Below are positions 7,890 to 15,434 of a stretch of DNA of 26,316 bases, in pieces; the first letter of the stretch is position 1, and every line of letters begins with the position of its first letter. The notes beneath the pieces are model-generated. The model made no database searches, had not been told where the DNA came from, and was given only the letters and a program-made list of their open reading frames with translations. The DNA is from Helicobacteraceae bacterium (GTDB lineage: Bacteria > Campylobacterota > Campylobacteria > Campylobacterales > Sulfurimonadaceae). Location of the stretch: the NCBI GenBank assembly GCA_027061425.1, contig JALSUN010000170.1, forward strand, positions 1-26,316, read 5' to 3'. Position numbers and translations under genes: made by a program.

Positions 7890-7913
7890 AATATGTCACG
7901 CTAATGACATATT
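7890..7913 (-). terminator. Hairpin after the outer-membrane barrel gene
   Basis: AATATGTCA (7890-7898), loop CGCTAA, TGACATATT (7905-7913) is a perfect 9-bp stem 23 bp after the barrel gene stop. On the minus strand it is followed by a T-rich stretch (CAAACTTTTCTTCTC), as expected for a weak intrinsic terminator. It would separate the caspase-like/barrel unit from the lipoprotein unit. Confidence 0.5.
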
Positions 7914-7936
7914 TACGTTATCTGATTTGGAGTAGA

Positions 7937-8941
7937 TTAATCCCAAAACTCATAGGTAAGACCTGTTAAAGCAATAGATGAAGAAGTGTTATTCTTCATC
8001 TTTACCCAGACTGCAAAGTTTTCATGAAAATGGTACGCACCTTTAAGTGCAAACATTAGGTTGTTTTCGTAGCCATTATAAGTGTCACCACCTTTAAGTG
8101 TGCGGTAGAGATACTGAAACTGGTAACCCACTTGCGCTTGTACATCATAACGCATAAAAAATCGGTAGCCTAGACCACCAAAAAAACCAACACGAAAGAT
8201 ATAAGGGCTTCCCCCATCAGAAACGGGGTCTTCTGCAAGACTTGGTAGTTTTGTATCTGCTTGAGGAAGCACCCAACCCAACTCACCACCACCAAGTACA
8301 TAAAGGTTGGCAACAGGAAGTTTATACATATAAAGTGCATCTGTTGTCATCATTGGAGCGCCTACGTATTTGTAATGGAAAACTTGTCCTTCACTGTTAA
8401 GCTGCATATCAGCAACCCCACCTTCAGAATAACCCACACCGAAGTTCAACTGTATTCCCTGCCATAAACCATCTTGTAACATCAGTGAAGCACCATAATT
8501 ATTATACTCGTCTTGACAGACCGCATCTATTTCTGCCATCTCTTCAGGAGGTAAAGTGCTCAAGGTGTACGTCGCTTCTACCATACACTCATCATTACTC
8601 AACTTACGTTTAGTCACCTTTACCTTTTGGATCTCTATAGGGTGACCTAAACGTATATCGATGTTACGTGTAGGACAAAGGTCAACTGTAGCCATCGCTT
8701 CTTCTGCCATTTGATCTTTTGCATCTTCCTCGCAGTCAGTAAGCTCAGAGTAGTCGCGTAACGCAGCTTCAAGATAAAAGTCAGACTCGGCGCTTAAGTT
8801 ATACTCTTCACTTTTCACATAACTGCTGTTGTTCTCTTCATCTAAAACCTCGATACCATCTTTTTTAATAATCTCATCTTGTGAAAAGAGTGTCACACCC
8901 AAAAGTAAAAATGCAAATACCGCACTGTTAATCATCTTCAT
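7937..8941 (-). CDS. Outer-membrane beta-barrel protein, unknown function
   Basis: I start at ATG 8941 (334 residues), spaced about 5 nt after AGG; GTG 8947 and ATGs at 8944 and 8935 are alternatives. The signal peptide is about residues 1-20 (cleavage near LFSQD). An acidic N-terminal periplasmic part (about 20-150) contains four to six Cys residues that could form disulfides (DCEEDA, DLCPTRN, DECMV, AVCQDE). From about 155 on come alternating strands with aromatic girdles (GIQLNFGVGYSEGG, VANLYVLGGGELGWVL, PYIFRVGFFGGLGYRFF, MRYDVQAQVGYQFQYLY), giving an 8- to 10-strand barrel ending TGLTYEFWD. It begins immediately at the stop of the upstream caspase-like gene, so translation is probably coupled. 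I do not recognise the family by name; outer-membrane location is inferred. Confidence 0.72.
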   Translation of the reverse strand: MKMINSAVFAFLLLGVTLFSQDEIIKKDGIEVLDEENNSSYVKSEEYNLSAESDFYLEAALRDYSELTDCEEDAKDQMAEEAMATVDLCPTRNIDIRLGHPIEIQKVKVTKRKLSNDECMVEATYTLSTLPPEEMAEIDAVCQDEYNNYGASLMLQDGLWQGIQLNFGVGYSEGGVADMQLNSEGQVFHYKYVGAPMMTTDALYMYKLPVANLYVLGGGELGWVLPQADTKLPSLAEDPVSDGGSPYIFRVGFFGGLGYRFFMRYDVQAQVGYQFQYLYRTLKGGDTYNGYENNLMFALKGAYHFHENFAVWVKMKNNTSSSIALTGLTYEFWD

Positions 8942-8947
8942 CATCAC

Positions 8948-10258
8948 CTACTTCTGCATCGCAAGGTTGCGATATCCGTAAAATTCTGGCTCTTGAACGA
9001 AGTCTGGACCATAACTTTGTGAGATTTTTATAATCTCTTTTTGAAGTGTATCAAACATGTCTCCAGCATCTTGTTTTTTCTCTGAGAGAGAACCTTTAAT
9101 GAGAAAATAACTAAAGAGTCTATAGCCCTTTGAAAAATAAGCATTGGTCATCTGATCACGGTGTGAAGCATTAATAATGTTCAAACGTTTATGGTACTTG
9201 GTCTTCTTAACTGGTGCAGTAAACCTTTCACCTTTTTTAAGAGGTATACCATCAGTAATACCATTAAAACTTGCATCTATAAAAGCAAATGTACGACTCG
9301 CTTTTGAACGCTGAAAGGTGTTATAGATACGGTTCATACCGATAAGGCCTTCACGACTCATCATGTCCACAGAACCATCATATGCTAGCAAAAAGTTCTT
9401 ACCTGAAGGTCCTGCCATAGCATGTCCTACAAAATAAAAATAGACAGTGTCTTTAGGCTGTATACGTTTTACCATAGCTTCTAACGCAAGTAAGATGTTT
9501 GTACCTGTAGCCTCTTGATTGCGTAAGACTATAGTATGTCTCTCCGGAATACCCATCTTTTTTTGAAATGCATCGAGTACAGCAGTAGCTGTTCTGTCTG
9601 CAAAAAGCACTTTGTCTGCATGATCATAATCTTCTATAGAGACTACAAAAAGCCAAGACTTATAGTCCGAATAAGCTTTTTTAGTCTTTTTTATAAGTGC
9701 TCTGATGTCATCATTTTTAGCACTGAACTTTTTAGAACTATATGCTGTAATCAGAGGTAAATAGGGATCATCCAAGTTGGGATCTTGTAGAGAGTCATCG
9801 AATTCTAAACTTACATCCTGCAAGTTTGCATAATTTTGTGAAATTGGCTGACCACCATGAACTTTTGCATCATAATCGATAAAATCTCGAAACTTGTGCA
9901 ACTTATCATTATACTTTCGGACCAGAACATCAAACTCTTTTTTTGAGCTGCTTGCAACATTGTTACGTCTAAGAACCTTTGCTCTATAGTTTGACTGTAG
10001 AGGATAGGTCTCTTCCATACGTGTTTGTGTTGCAACTTTTACTCTTTTCAAAAATGCAGTACCTGACTCTTTTCTTTTCTGTTTTAAAGGAGTCAGTGGC
10101 GTCAGTTCAGGAACTGGAATCTTCTCTGTACTTGGAAAGGAGCTCATTGTTTCAAATGTCACACCAGAGATATCTAAGGGAACGTAGTTCTCTTGTTTGT
10201 CTTGCGCATTCAAGATTAAAAGGCTTAAACCAGCCAATAGCAATAAGATTTTTTTCAT
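8948..10258 (-). CDS. Periplasmic caspase-fold protein, catalytic Cys replaced by Ser
   Basis: The 436-residue protein has a signal peptide (about 1-18, cleaved near LNAQD) and a helical, Lys-rich region to about 195. The caspase (peptidase C14) p20-like domain runs from about 200 to 340: WLFVVSIEDYDHADKVLFAD, then VYFYFVGHAMAG with the catalytic-type His279, then FAFIDASFNGITDG. In active family members this last motif reads D-A/S-C; here the Cys position is Ser330, and the whole protein contains no cysteine at all. A conserved tail ends YSKGYR/FSKGYR-like and QEPEFYGYR. It is paralogous to the 10388-11503 product. Cysteine protease activity is therefore ruled out by sequence; a binding or scaffold role, or unprecedented Ser catalysis, remains possible. 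Confidence 0.82.
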   Translation of the reverse strand: MKKILLLLAGLSLLILNAQDKQENYVPLDISGVTFETMSSFPSTEKIPVPELTPLTPLKQKRKESGTAFLKRVKVATQTRMEETYPLQSNYRAKVLRRNNVASSSKKEFDVLVRKYNDKLHKFRDFIDYDAKVHGGQPISQNYANLQDVSLEFDDSLQDPNLDDPYLPLITAYSSKKFSAKNDDIRALIKKTKKAYSDYKSWLFVVSIEDYDHADKVLFADRTATAVLDAFQKKMGIPERHTIVLRNQEATGTNILLALEAMVKRIQPKDTVYFYFVGHAMAGPSGKNFLLAYDGSVDMMSREGLIGMNRIYNTFQRSKASRTFAFIDASFNGITDGIPLKKGERFTAPVKKTKYHKRLNIINASHRDQMTNAYFSKGYRLFSYFLIKGSLSEKKQDAGDMFDTLQKEIIKISQSYGPDFVQEPEFYGYRNLAMQK

Positions 10259-10298
10259 TAATACTCTCTCAGTAACCTGCTTAACAATCTCATGTATT

Positions 10299-10322
10299 GT
10301 TATAAGTTATTCTTGTTATAAC
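10299..10322. promoter_or_regulatory. Inverted repeat in the leader of the caspase-like gene
   Basis: GTTATAA (10299-10305) and TTATAAC (10316-10322) form a perfect 7-bp inverted repeat with a 10-nt spacer; the same sequence also reads as a direct repeat TTGTTATAA at 10297 and 10313. It lies just downstream of the -10 candidate at 10331-10336, where a regulator would block transcription or a leader hairpin would form. The DNA is AT-rich, so chance is possible. Confidence 0.35.
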
Positions 10323-10330
10323 TTTTTATA

Positions 10331-10336
10331 ATTATA
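10331..10336 (-). promoter_or_regulatory. Candidate -10 box for the 8948-10258 gene
   Basis: TATAAT on the minus strand, with AT-rich DNA upstream and no clear -35. A start near 10324 would give a leader of about 66 nt. It implies that the second caspase-like gene and the barrel gene can be transcribed apart from the first. Confidence 0.45.
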
Positions 10337-10387
10337 ATAAAGTTACAAATATTTTACTGAAATTTTCTAAAATTTAAGCCATTGATA

Positions 10388-11503
10388 TTAATTGTTCTGT
10401 ATGCTCAACTCTCTATATCCAAAAAATTCAGGCTCTTGTAGATAACGATCACCATAACCTAAAGAGATTTCTCTAATTTTTGTACGAATACTGTCAAACA
10501 ACTCTCCAGCATTTTGAGGTTTAGAGAGGACCTCTTTAGCAAGGTAATAACTAAAGAGGCGATAACCTTTAGAGTAATACGCATTTGAAGTGTCTTGAGA
10601 GCGGGCACTGTTTAAGATGTTGAGACGTTTATAATACCCTTCTGGTCTTGGTCGCATCATATTTTTTTCAAGACCTTTTCTGAGGGGTATAGCATCTGTA
10701 ACCCCTGTAAAACTACTATCAATAAAAGAGAAGGTACGCAGTGCTCTAGAGTTTAAAAATTTATTATAGACACGTTCTATACTCACAGCATTTGCATTGT
10801 TAACCACCTCAGGATCACCATCATAAGGCAAAAGGAACTGCTCTCCATTTTTGTTACTCACTCCATGTCCGCAGTAATAAAAATAGATCACATCATTTCT
10901 TTGAACACGCTGTACCAGTTTACGAAGTGTGCTAGTGATGTTTTTTTTAGTCGCTTCTTTATTAAGAAGCATCACAATATTACGATCTGAAATATCTAAT
11001 TTTTTTTGAAAAGTAGACTTCACCAGTTGCGCTGTTCGGTGCGCAAATAAAACGGGATCAGTTTTTTCATAATCTTCTATCGCTACTATGAAAAGCCATG
11101 CACGCTTTTCATTGAGTTTGAGATGTTTTTCATGTAATTTTACATCAAGATCATGGTTAAGATCTTTGATTTTTGAGACATCTTTATAAGCCAAGTAGAG
11201 AGGGTCTAATGGATCTAAAAGATTTGGACTCTGCACTTTCTCACTACTAAGCAGTCGTTTGTTACGATCTTCTACTGCAAGTCGAAACTCTTTTTGAAGT
11301 GCAAACACTTCTGATGCACGTGCTTTGTGCAGTGCAAGAACACGTGTAGCATAGGCTTCTGCACTCTCACCAGACTTCCGAACAGGTTGCGTTGATGAGG
11401 GGAGCTTAGGAAGAGGTATGAAACCATTGTCAAATGCATGTACATTAGGGATCAGACAGCTCAAGGTAATGAGGAGTGTAAAGATAGTACGTTTTATAAA
11501 CAT
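10388..11503 (-). CDS. Periplasmic caspase-fold protein, catalytic Cys replaced by Ser (paralogue)
   Basis: The 371-residue protein has a signal peptide (about 1-23, cleaved after NVHA), a helical Lys/Arg-rich region (about 40-130) and a caspase-like domain: WLFIVAIEDYEKTDPVLFAH (about 136-155), VIYFYYCGHGVSNKNGEQF with catalytic-type His213, and FSFIDSSFTGVTDAIPL where the catalytic Cys position is Ser264. The only mature Cys is Cys211, beside the His rather than at the nucleophile position. The C-terminal half matches the neighbouring paralogue closely (KRLNILN, NAYYSKGYRLFSYYL, QEPEFFGYREL). The two genes face the same way and are separated by 129 bp with a promoter candidate, so they look like an old tandem duplication. 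The function is unknown. Confidence 0.82.
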   Translation of the reverse strand: MFIKRTIFTLLITLSCLIPNVHAFDNGFIPLPKLPSSTQPVRKSGESAEAYATRVLALHKARASEVFALQKEFRLAVEDRNKRLLSSEKVQSPNLLDPLDPLYLAYKDVSKIKDLNHDLDVKLHEKHLKLNEKRAWLFIVAIEDYEKTDPVLFAHRTAQLVKSTFQKKLDISDRNIVMLLNKEATKKNITSTLRKLVQRVQRNDVIYFYYCGHGVSNKNGEQFLLPYDGDPEVVNNANAVSIERVYNKFLNSRALRTFSFIDSSFTGVTDAIPLRKGLEKNMMRPRPEGYYKRLNILNSARSQDTSNAYYSKGYRLFSYYLAKEVLSKPQNAGELFDSIRTKIREISLGYGDRYLQEPEFFGYRELSIQNN

Positions 11504-11536
11504 ATAATTTTCCAGTCAAAGTTGTTTGAATAAGAA

Positions 11537-11542
11537 ATTATA
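11537..11542 (-). promoter_or_regulatory. Candidate -10 box for the 10388-11503 gene
   Basis: TATAAT on the minus strand inside CTATTATAATTTC, 34 bp upstream of the ATG at 11503, preceded by a T-rich run (11550-11557) as is usual for AT-rich Campylobacterota promoters. The leader carries TGGAAA before the ATG. Confidence 0.5.
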
Positions 11543-11584
11543 ATAGAAAAAAACTTTTTTAGCCTCTAGAATTTTGTTTATTTT

Positions 11585-12169
11585 TTATGCACTATAGTAA
11601 CTCAATGAGGTCTTGCCAAACTTTTTATACTTTTGAAGAGAAAAAGCACCTATCGTTTCAGGAAGCTCAAGACCTGTCATATGTTCTATAGTGATCAGTT
11701 TAACCACCTCTTGAGGTAGATTTTCTATAAGTTGTAACATTTTGGTATAGATATCTTCGTGTCCTTCTCGTATGGAAAAAGGAGGATCGATATAGAAGTA
11801 AGCTTTTTCATTTAGGGTCTTTAGACGTTTGACAACAGTACCGATGTTACTAAAGGTATCTCCTTTAAAAACTTCACAAGCACTAGGATCCGTTGCTCTA
11901 ATATTTTCTTGAAGTACCTCCAACGCATTTCTATCACGCTCCATAAAGAAGATCTTTTGAGCGCCACGACTCAAAGCCTCAAGTCCTATAGAGCCACTCC
12001 CTGAAAAAAGCTCTACAAAATGTGCATCAATGATCTCAAATTGCAATGTGTTGTAATAGGACTCTAAAACAATGGTTTTTGAACTTCTTGTGGTGACAAG
12101 TGAAGGCAGTTTTAAACTTTTACCCTTAAACTTTCCGGCAATAATTTTTTTAGTAATCGGTTTGGCCAC
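11585..12169 (-). CDS. rsmD: 16S rRNA (guanine(966)-N(2))-methyltransferase RsmD
   Basis: The 194-residue protein is of normal family length. The N-terminus ITKKIIAGKFKGKSLKLPS followed by TTRSSKT matches the RsmD start (I-x-G-x-x-x-G-x-x-L, then the TRPT-like segment). The SAM-binding motif is VELFSGSGSIGLEALSRGA (about 52-70), and the amino-methyltransferase catalytic motif is YIDPPFS (about 125-131). It methylates N2 of G966 in 16S rRNA during 30S assembly. The start is GTG at 12169 with AAGGAG 5 nt upstream. It follows the exonuclease gene by 9 bp, so it closes a three-gene housekeeping operon. Confidence 0.9.
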   Translation of the reverse strand: MAKPITKKIIAGKFKGKSLKLPSLVTTRSSKTIVLESYYNTLQFEIIDAHFVELFSGSGSIGLEALSRGAQKIFFMERDRNALEVLQENIRATDPSACEVFKGDTFSNIGTVVKRLKTLNEKAYFYIDPPFSIREGHEDIYTKMLQLIENLPQEVVKLITIEHMTGLELPETIGAFSLQKYKKFGKTSLSYYSA

Positions 12170-12178
12170 GGTAACTCC

Positions 12179-12877
12179 TTATAAATAGTATGACAGTGTG
12201 TAATGTAAATTTTCATCTATCTCTTGAGCAAGAAGCCATCTAACATAGGCTTCGTCTATAGAGACGACCTCTTCAACATAACGACCCTTATATTTTCCAA
12301 ATCCAAATTTTTGTAGGAGTACAGGTTCTGTCGTCATACGCATTAAAATCTCATTACCTTGTAAATCCAACAGGTATTCATGTAACATTTTCACATGAAA
12401 GGTGTCGCTTAAAGCGGTATGTTCTCTTAGAGTAACATTTAGTTCTTCTGCTTTTTCTACCTCTGTTTTGTAGAGTTGCAGTTCATAACGAAGGTACTGT
12501 AGAGAGAAGGTATCGATCTCCTCTATAAGGTGTTTAGAACACTTCAATGTGTCTATCATACCACCACGCCAAATTACGCCTTCTTTGGCCAACATAGAGA
12601 GATCAAAGTTCAAGTTATGTGCGATAAGTATCGTCTCTTCATCATTATATGTTTCCAAGAGTTGTGCAGTTTCACTTTTTTCAAAAGAAGGTGCTGTTTT
12701 TAGCATATCGTTAGTGATGTGATGGACTGCCATCGCTTCAGTCGAGACTTTATATGGTGGCTTTATATTTTCAGAGTGACAAACAACACCAGTACTGTTG
12801 ACGGCTATCATTCCTATAGAGCAAATGCGATCGCTCTCTTCTAAGCCCGTCGTCTCTACATCAAGATACAGATACAT
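12179..12877 (-). CDS. DnaQ-like 3'-5' exonuclease with DUF3820-like C-terminal domain
   Basis: I choose ATG 12877, spaced 5 nt after GGAA, giving 232 residues; a TTG at 12886 would add three. The DEDDh exonuclease motifs are complete: Asp6 and Glu8 in YLDVETTGL, Asp92 in AHNLNFDLSML, and His153 with Asp158 in EHTALSDTF. After the nuclease domain, residues about 190-232 (FGFGKYKGRYVEEVV, then YVRWLLAQE) match the DUF3820 pattern found fused to or beside exonucleases. The enzyme removes 3' nucleotides from DNA or RNA; whether it is a polymerase proofreading subunit or a stand-alone nuclease cannot be told, though the C-terminal domain argues against the classical epsilon subunit. It overlaps the upstream gene by 17 bp. 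Confidence 0.85.
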   Translation of the reverse strand: MYLYLDVETTGLEESDRICSIGMIAVNSTGVVCHSENIKPPYKVSTEAMAVHHITNDMLKTAPSFEKSETAQLLETYNDEETILIAHNLNFDLSMLAKEGVIWRGGMIDTLKCSKHLIEEIDTFSLQYLRYELQLYKTEVEKAEELNVTLREHTALSDTFHVKMLHEYLLDLQGNEILMRMTTEPVLLQKFGFGKYKGRYVEEVVSIDEAYVRWLLAQEIDENLHYTLSYYL

Positions 12878-13313
12878 CGGTTCCAATTTCTGGCAGGTTT
12901 TCTAGCATCGTATAGTAATGTTCAAGGGTACGAAAACTCTTTTCAAAACGCCAAGCAATAATAAACTCCACAATAGTCTGACGCAGTGCCACATCGACCT
13001 TCTCCACACGACCATAGTAGCCTAAAGAGATATTACGGTTTTTAACCTTTGCTTCTTTGTCATACTTAATGCCTATAATTTGTAAGTACTTGCCCTCTTT
13101 AATCGTTCCTATATCTTCTTGTGTTAGTGAGATACCCGAAAGGTTAATCGCCTTAAAGTCAAAAATCTCATGAAAATGAGGTACCTTAACCTCAAGTGCT
13201 AAAGTTTCAAAAAGTTTGGCCAGTCGTTTTAGGTTCTCTTTTCGTGCCAATTCATAACTTGAGATTTTAGAGGTTAAAGCTTTTAATCTCTCTAGTGCAT
13301 CACTCACTTCCAT
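12861..13313 (-). CDS. Conserved hypothetical protein, cytoplasmic
   Basis: I do not recognise this protein. From ATG 13313 it is 150 residues; GTG 13307 is a serious alternative because AAGGA then sits 5 nt before it, and a TTG at 13337 is possible but has no ribosome site. There is no signal peptide or membrane span. The N-terminal 45 residues are predicted helical and charged (DALERLKALTSKISSYELAR), the middle has beta character (FDFKAINLSGISL, KYLQIIGIKYD), and the end is helical with many aromatics. It overlaps the exonuclease gene by 17 bp in a probable operon with that gene and rsmD, which suggests a nucleic-acid or translation-linked role, but this is only context. Confidence 0.6.
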   Translation of the reverse strand: MEVSDALERLKALTSKISSYELARKENLKRLAKLFETLALEVKVPHFHEIFDFKAINLSGISLTQEDIGTIKEGKYLQIIGIKYDKEAKVKNRNISLGYYGRVEKVDVALRQTIVEFIIAWRFEKSFRTLEHYYTMLENLPEIGTDVSVS

Positions 13314-13407
13314 CCTTGTAGAACTTTTATAGGGCAATTATACACTTAATATATAAAAATATCACCTAAAAAAGCACTCTTTTACCTCCGTTAAACCAAC
13401 TCTGTTT

Positions 13408-13413
13408 TATACT
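13408..13413 (+). promoter_or_regulatory. Candidate -10 box for murA
   Basis: TATACT preceded by GTTT, 45 bp before the murA ATG, in a 121-bp gap that also serves the divergent hypothetical gene. No -35 is evident. Support is weak. Confidence 0.3.
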
Positions 13414-13458
13414 TCGGCCATCAAACACGAGCTCACAATAGCTTGACCAAAGAGTACT

Positions 13459-14724
13459 ATGGATTATCTAGAGATTACCGGACCCGCTTCACTTCAAGGC
13501 AACGTAAAAATTTCAGGCGCTAAAAATGCGGCACTGCCTATTATCGCGATGACACTCCTTGCCAACAACACTGTCAAGATCGGTAACATGCCGGCGGTTG
13601 TAGACATTAAGACCCTTCTCAAGCTCATAGAAAATCTTGGTGGTACTTTTAGTTTTACTGATGAAAACAGTGTTGAGATCAACACTTGTTGTCTGACCAA
13701 CACGACTGCCACCTATGACATCGTTAAGACCATGCGCGCCTCTATACTGGTCTTGGGGCCACTGCTTTCACGTTTTGGTCACTGTGAGGTCTCTCTTCCG
13801 GGAGGGTGTGCTATCGGTCAACGTCCTATAGACCTACATCTTAAAGCCTTAGAACAGATGGGTGCCAAGATTACCATCCATGCAGGTTATGTTCAAGCTG
13901 AAGCACCTCAAGGTCTCCAAGGTGCCCACATCATCTTTGACAAGATCACCGTCACAGGAACCGCCAACATCGTTATGGCTGCGGCACTAGCCTATGGAAC
14001 CACACAGATTACCAATGCAGCGAGAGAGCCTGAAGTGGTACAGTTGTGTGAGATTTTACAAGAGAGTGGTGTAGAGATTACAGGGATTGGTACAGCAGAA
14101 CTCACCATTGTTGGTCGTGAACAAAAGCTCATAGACTTTGTCCCATTTGATGTCATTCCTGATCGCATAGAAGCAGGAACCTATCTCTGTGCAGCAGGTA
14201 TCGCCAACTCTAGCATTACTCTTGAAAACGTCCGTCACGACCACCTAGAAGCAGTCACTGGTAAACTTGAAGAGATGGGTTTTACCATAGAGACTACACC
14301 TCACACCATGACCATACATCCTACTAATGAGATCAAACCTGTGAGCATCATCACCCAAGAGTATCCTGCATTTCCTACCGACATGCAAGCGCAGTTCATG
14401 GCACTCGCGACACAAGCCAATGGTACATCCACCATAGAAGAACGACTTTTTGAAAACCGTTTTATGCATGTCAGTGAGTTACAGCGTCTTGGTGCAGACA
14501 TCAAACTCAACGGACATACTGCAACAGTTATCGGGCCCTCAGCACTTTCAGGTACCGATGTTATGGCAACAGACCTTAGAGCCTCAAGTGCTATGGTTAT
14601 TGCCGCAAATATTGCTCAAGGTACAACACAGGTACACCGCATCTATCACTTAGATCGTGGTTATGAAAATCTAGAAAAGAAGTTAGGAGACTTAGGCGCG
14701 AAGATAGAACGCCTAAAAGAGTAA
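13459..14724 (+). CDS. murA: UDP-N-acetylglucosamine 1-carboxyvinyltransferase MurA
   Basis: The 421-residue protein has the full family length. It transfers enolpyruvate from phosphoenolpyruvate to UDP-GlcNAc, the first committed step of peptidoglycan synthesis, in the cytoplasm. Visible signatures are the N-terminal ISGAKNAALPI with Lys22, TMRASILVLGP with Arg93, the catalytic loop LPGGCAIGQRPIDLHL with Cys117 (the fosfomycin target), the AREPEVVQL segment and the C-terminal DLRASSAMVIAAN with YHLDRGYENLEKKL. The Cys rather than Asp at the loop means fosfomycin binding is expected. It is the only plus-strand gene between 1194 and 23511, and its codon use is richer in C-ending codons than its neighbours, as in a well-expressed gene. 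Confidence 0.97.
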   Translation: MDYLEITGPASLQGNVKISGAKNAALPIIAMTLLANNTVKIGNMPAVVDIKTLLKLIENLGGTFSFTDENSVEINTCCLTNTTATYDIVKTMRASILVLGPLLSRFGHCEVSLPGGCAIGQRPIDLHLKALEQMGAKITIHAGYVQAEAPQGLQGAHIIFDKITVTGTANIVMAAALAYGTTQITNAAREPEVVQLCEILQESGVEITGIGTAELTIVGREQKLIDFVPFDVIPDRIEAGTYLCAAGIANSSITLENVRHDHLEAVTGKLEEMGFTIETTPHTMTIHPTNEIKPVSIITQEYPAFPTDMQAQFMALATQANGTSTIEERLFENRFMHVSELQRLGADIKLNGHTATVIGPSALSGTDVMATDLRASSAMVIAANIAQGTTQVHRIYHLDRGYENLEKKLGDLGAKIERLKE

Positions 14725-14747
14725 TATTAGTTGTACCTAATACTTAC
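14721..14747. terminator. Stem-loop between convergent murA and dUTPase genes
   Basis: GTAATATTAG (14721-14730) pairs with CTAATACTTAC (14737-14747) with one bulged base and a 6-nt loop. It spans the murA stop codon and the last codons of the convergent gene. There is no T-run. It may work as a bidirectional 3' end. Confidence 0.35.
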
Positions 14748-15433
14748 GTGAGTGTTGCGTAAACTTTTTGAAGACCGCCATAGAGTGTCTTAGGTGTTAA
14801 AGCATTGTTTTCATCCCAAAGTTTCTGCATGACAACATTGTCCTCTTTTCCATTCCACACTTTGATGTAAGTACCCTCTTTATAACCATGGTCTTGACGA
14901 AACTGGTTTAAAATATTTTTACCCACATAAAGACGGTAGAGATCGGTTAAGTTCAGACCACTCATGTATGCCAACTCAAAAAAGTCCTCAAAGAGCTTAG
15001 GAGTATCAAGAGTGGCGCGGTTCACTGTGTTCAAGATCAGATCTTCCACCTTCGCCATGATCTCATCTGGAGTGGCATATCCCAACTTTTTGCTTGTCTG
15101 TAGTTTGATATAACCAGGCTCTTGGGAGATGTTCATCGCCAGATCTTCTAACATACCTCTAAAGTTTTTAGAATAATCTTCTAAGCCCAAACTCATAATA
15201 AAGTGCCACACATCGATCACTTCTATCTGTAAGTTTGCCCAGTCAGGATCAGCATCTATGGCCTTCCAATGTTTCCAAGCAAAAGAGTCGATCATCTCAG
15301 CACACTCCATATAGATACAACGTTTCCAGTTAATCGTTTTACCATTCTTAGTTTTGCCTGCTTCCCAACCATCGCCATTAGTCGCATCATTTAACTCTTG
15401 TTGCAAAAGCAACATCTCTAAAACTTTTTCCAA
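14744..15433 (-). CDS. Dimeric all-alpha dUTPase (Campylobacter type)
   Basis: The 229-residue protein belongs to the dUTPase_2/MazG-like superfamily, as in Campylobacter jejuni, and hydrolyses dUTP (and dUDP in this family) to dUMP, keeping uracil out of DNA. Visible motifs are ELNDATNGDGWEAG near the N-terminus, the metal-binding ECAEMIDSFAWKHWK (Glu43, Glu46) and IEVIDVWHFIMSLGL (Glu71, Asp74). The start is TTG at 15433 with AAGGA 7 nt upstream; the first ATG (codon 7) has no ribosome site. It begins one base after the hepT stop, and its Shine-Dalgarno lies inside hepT, so the three genes 16101 to 14744 form one operon. Confidence 0.9.
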   Translation of the reverse strand: MEKVLEMLLLQQELNDATNGDGWEAGKTKNGKTINWKRCIYMECAEMIDSFAWKHWKAIDADPDWANLQIEVIDVWHFIMSLGLEDYSKNFRGMLEDLAMNISQEPGYIKLQTSKKLGYATPDEIMAKVEDLILNTVNRATLDTPKLFEDFFELAYMSGLNLTDLYRLYVGKNILNQFRQDHGYKEGTYIKVWNGKEDNVVMQKLWDENNALTPKTLYGGLQKVYATLT

Positions 15434-15434
15434 G

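Noticed and set aside
8948..11503. Active caspase-based death or defence effector
   Set aside because: Signal peptides put both proteins in the periplasm, and both lack the nucleophilic Cys; no associated defence genes (reverse transcriptase, NLR-like, gasdermin-like) are nearby.
13494..14510. Several antisense open frames within murA
   Set aside because: They are shadows of a strongly coding murA frame, with no starts, ribosome sites or recognisable domains.
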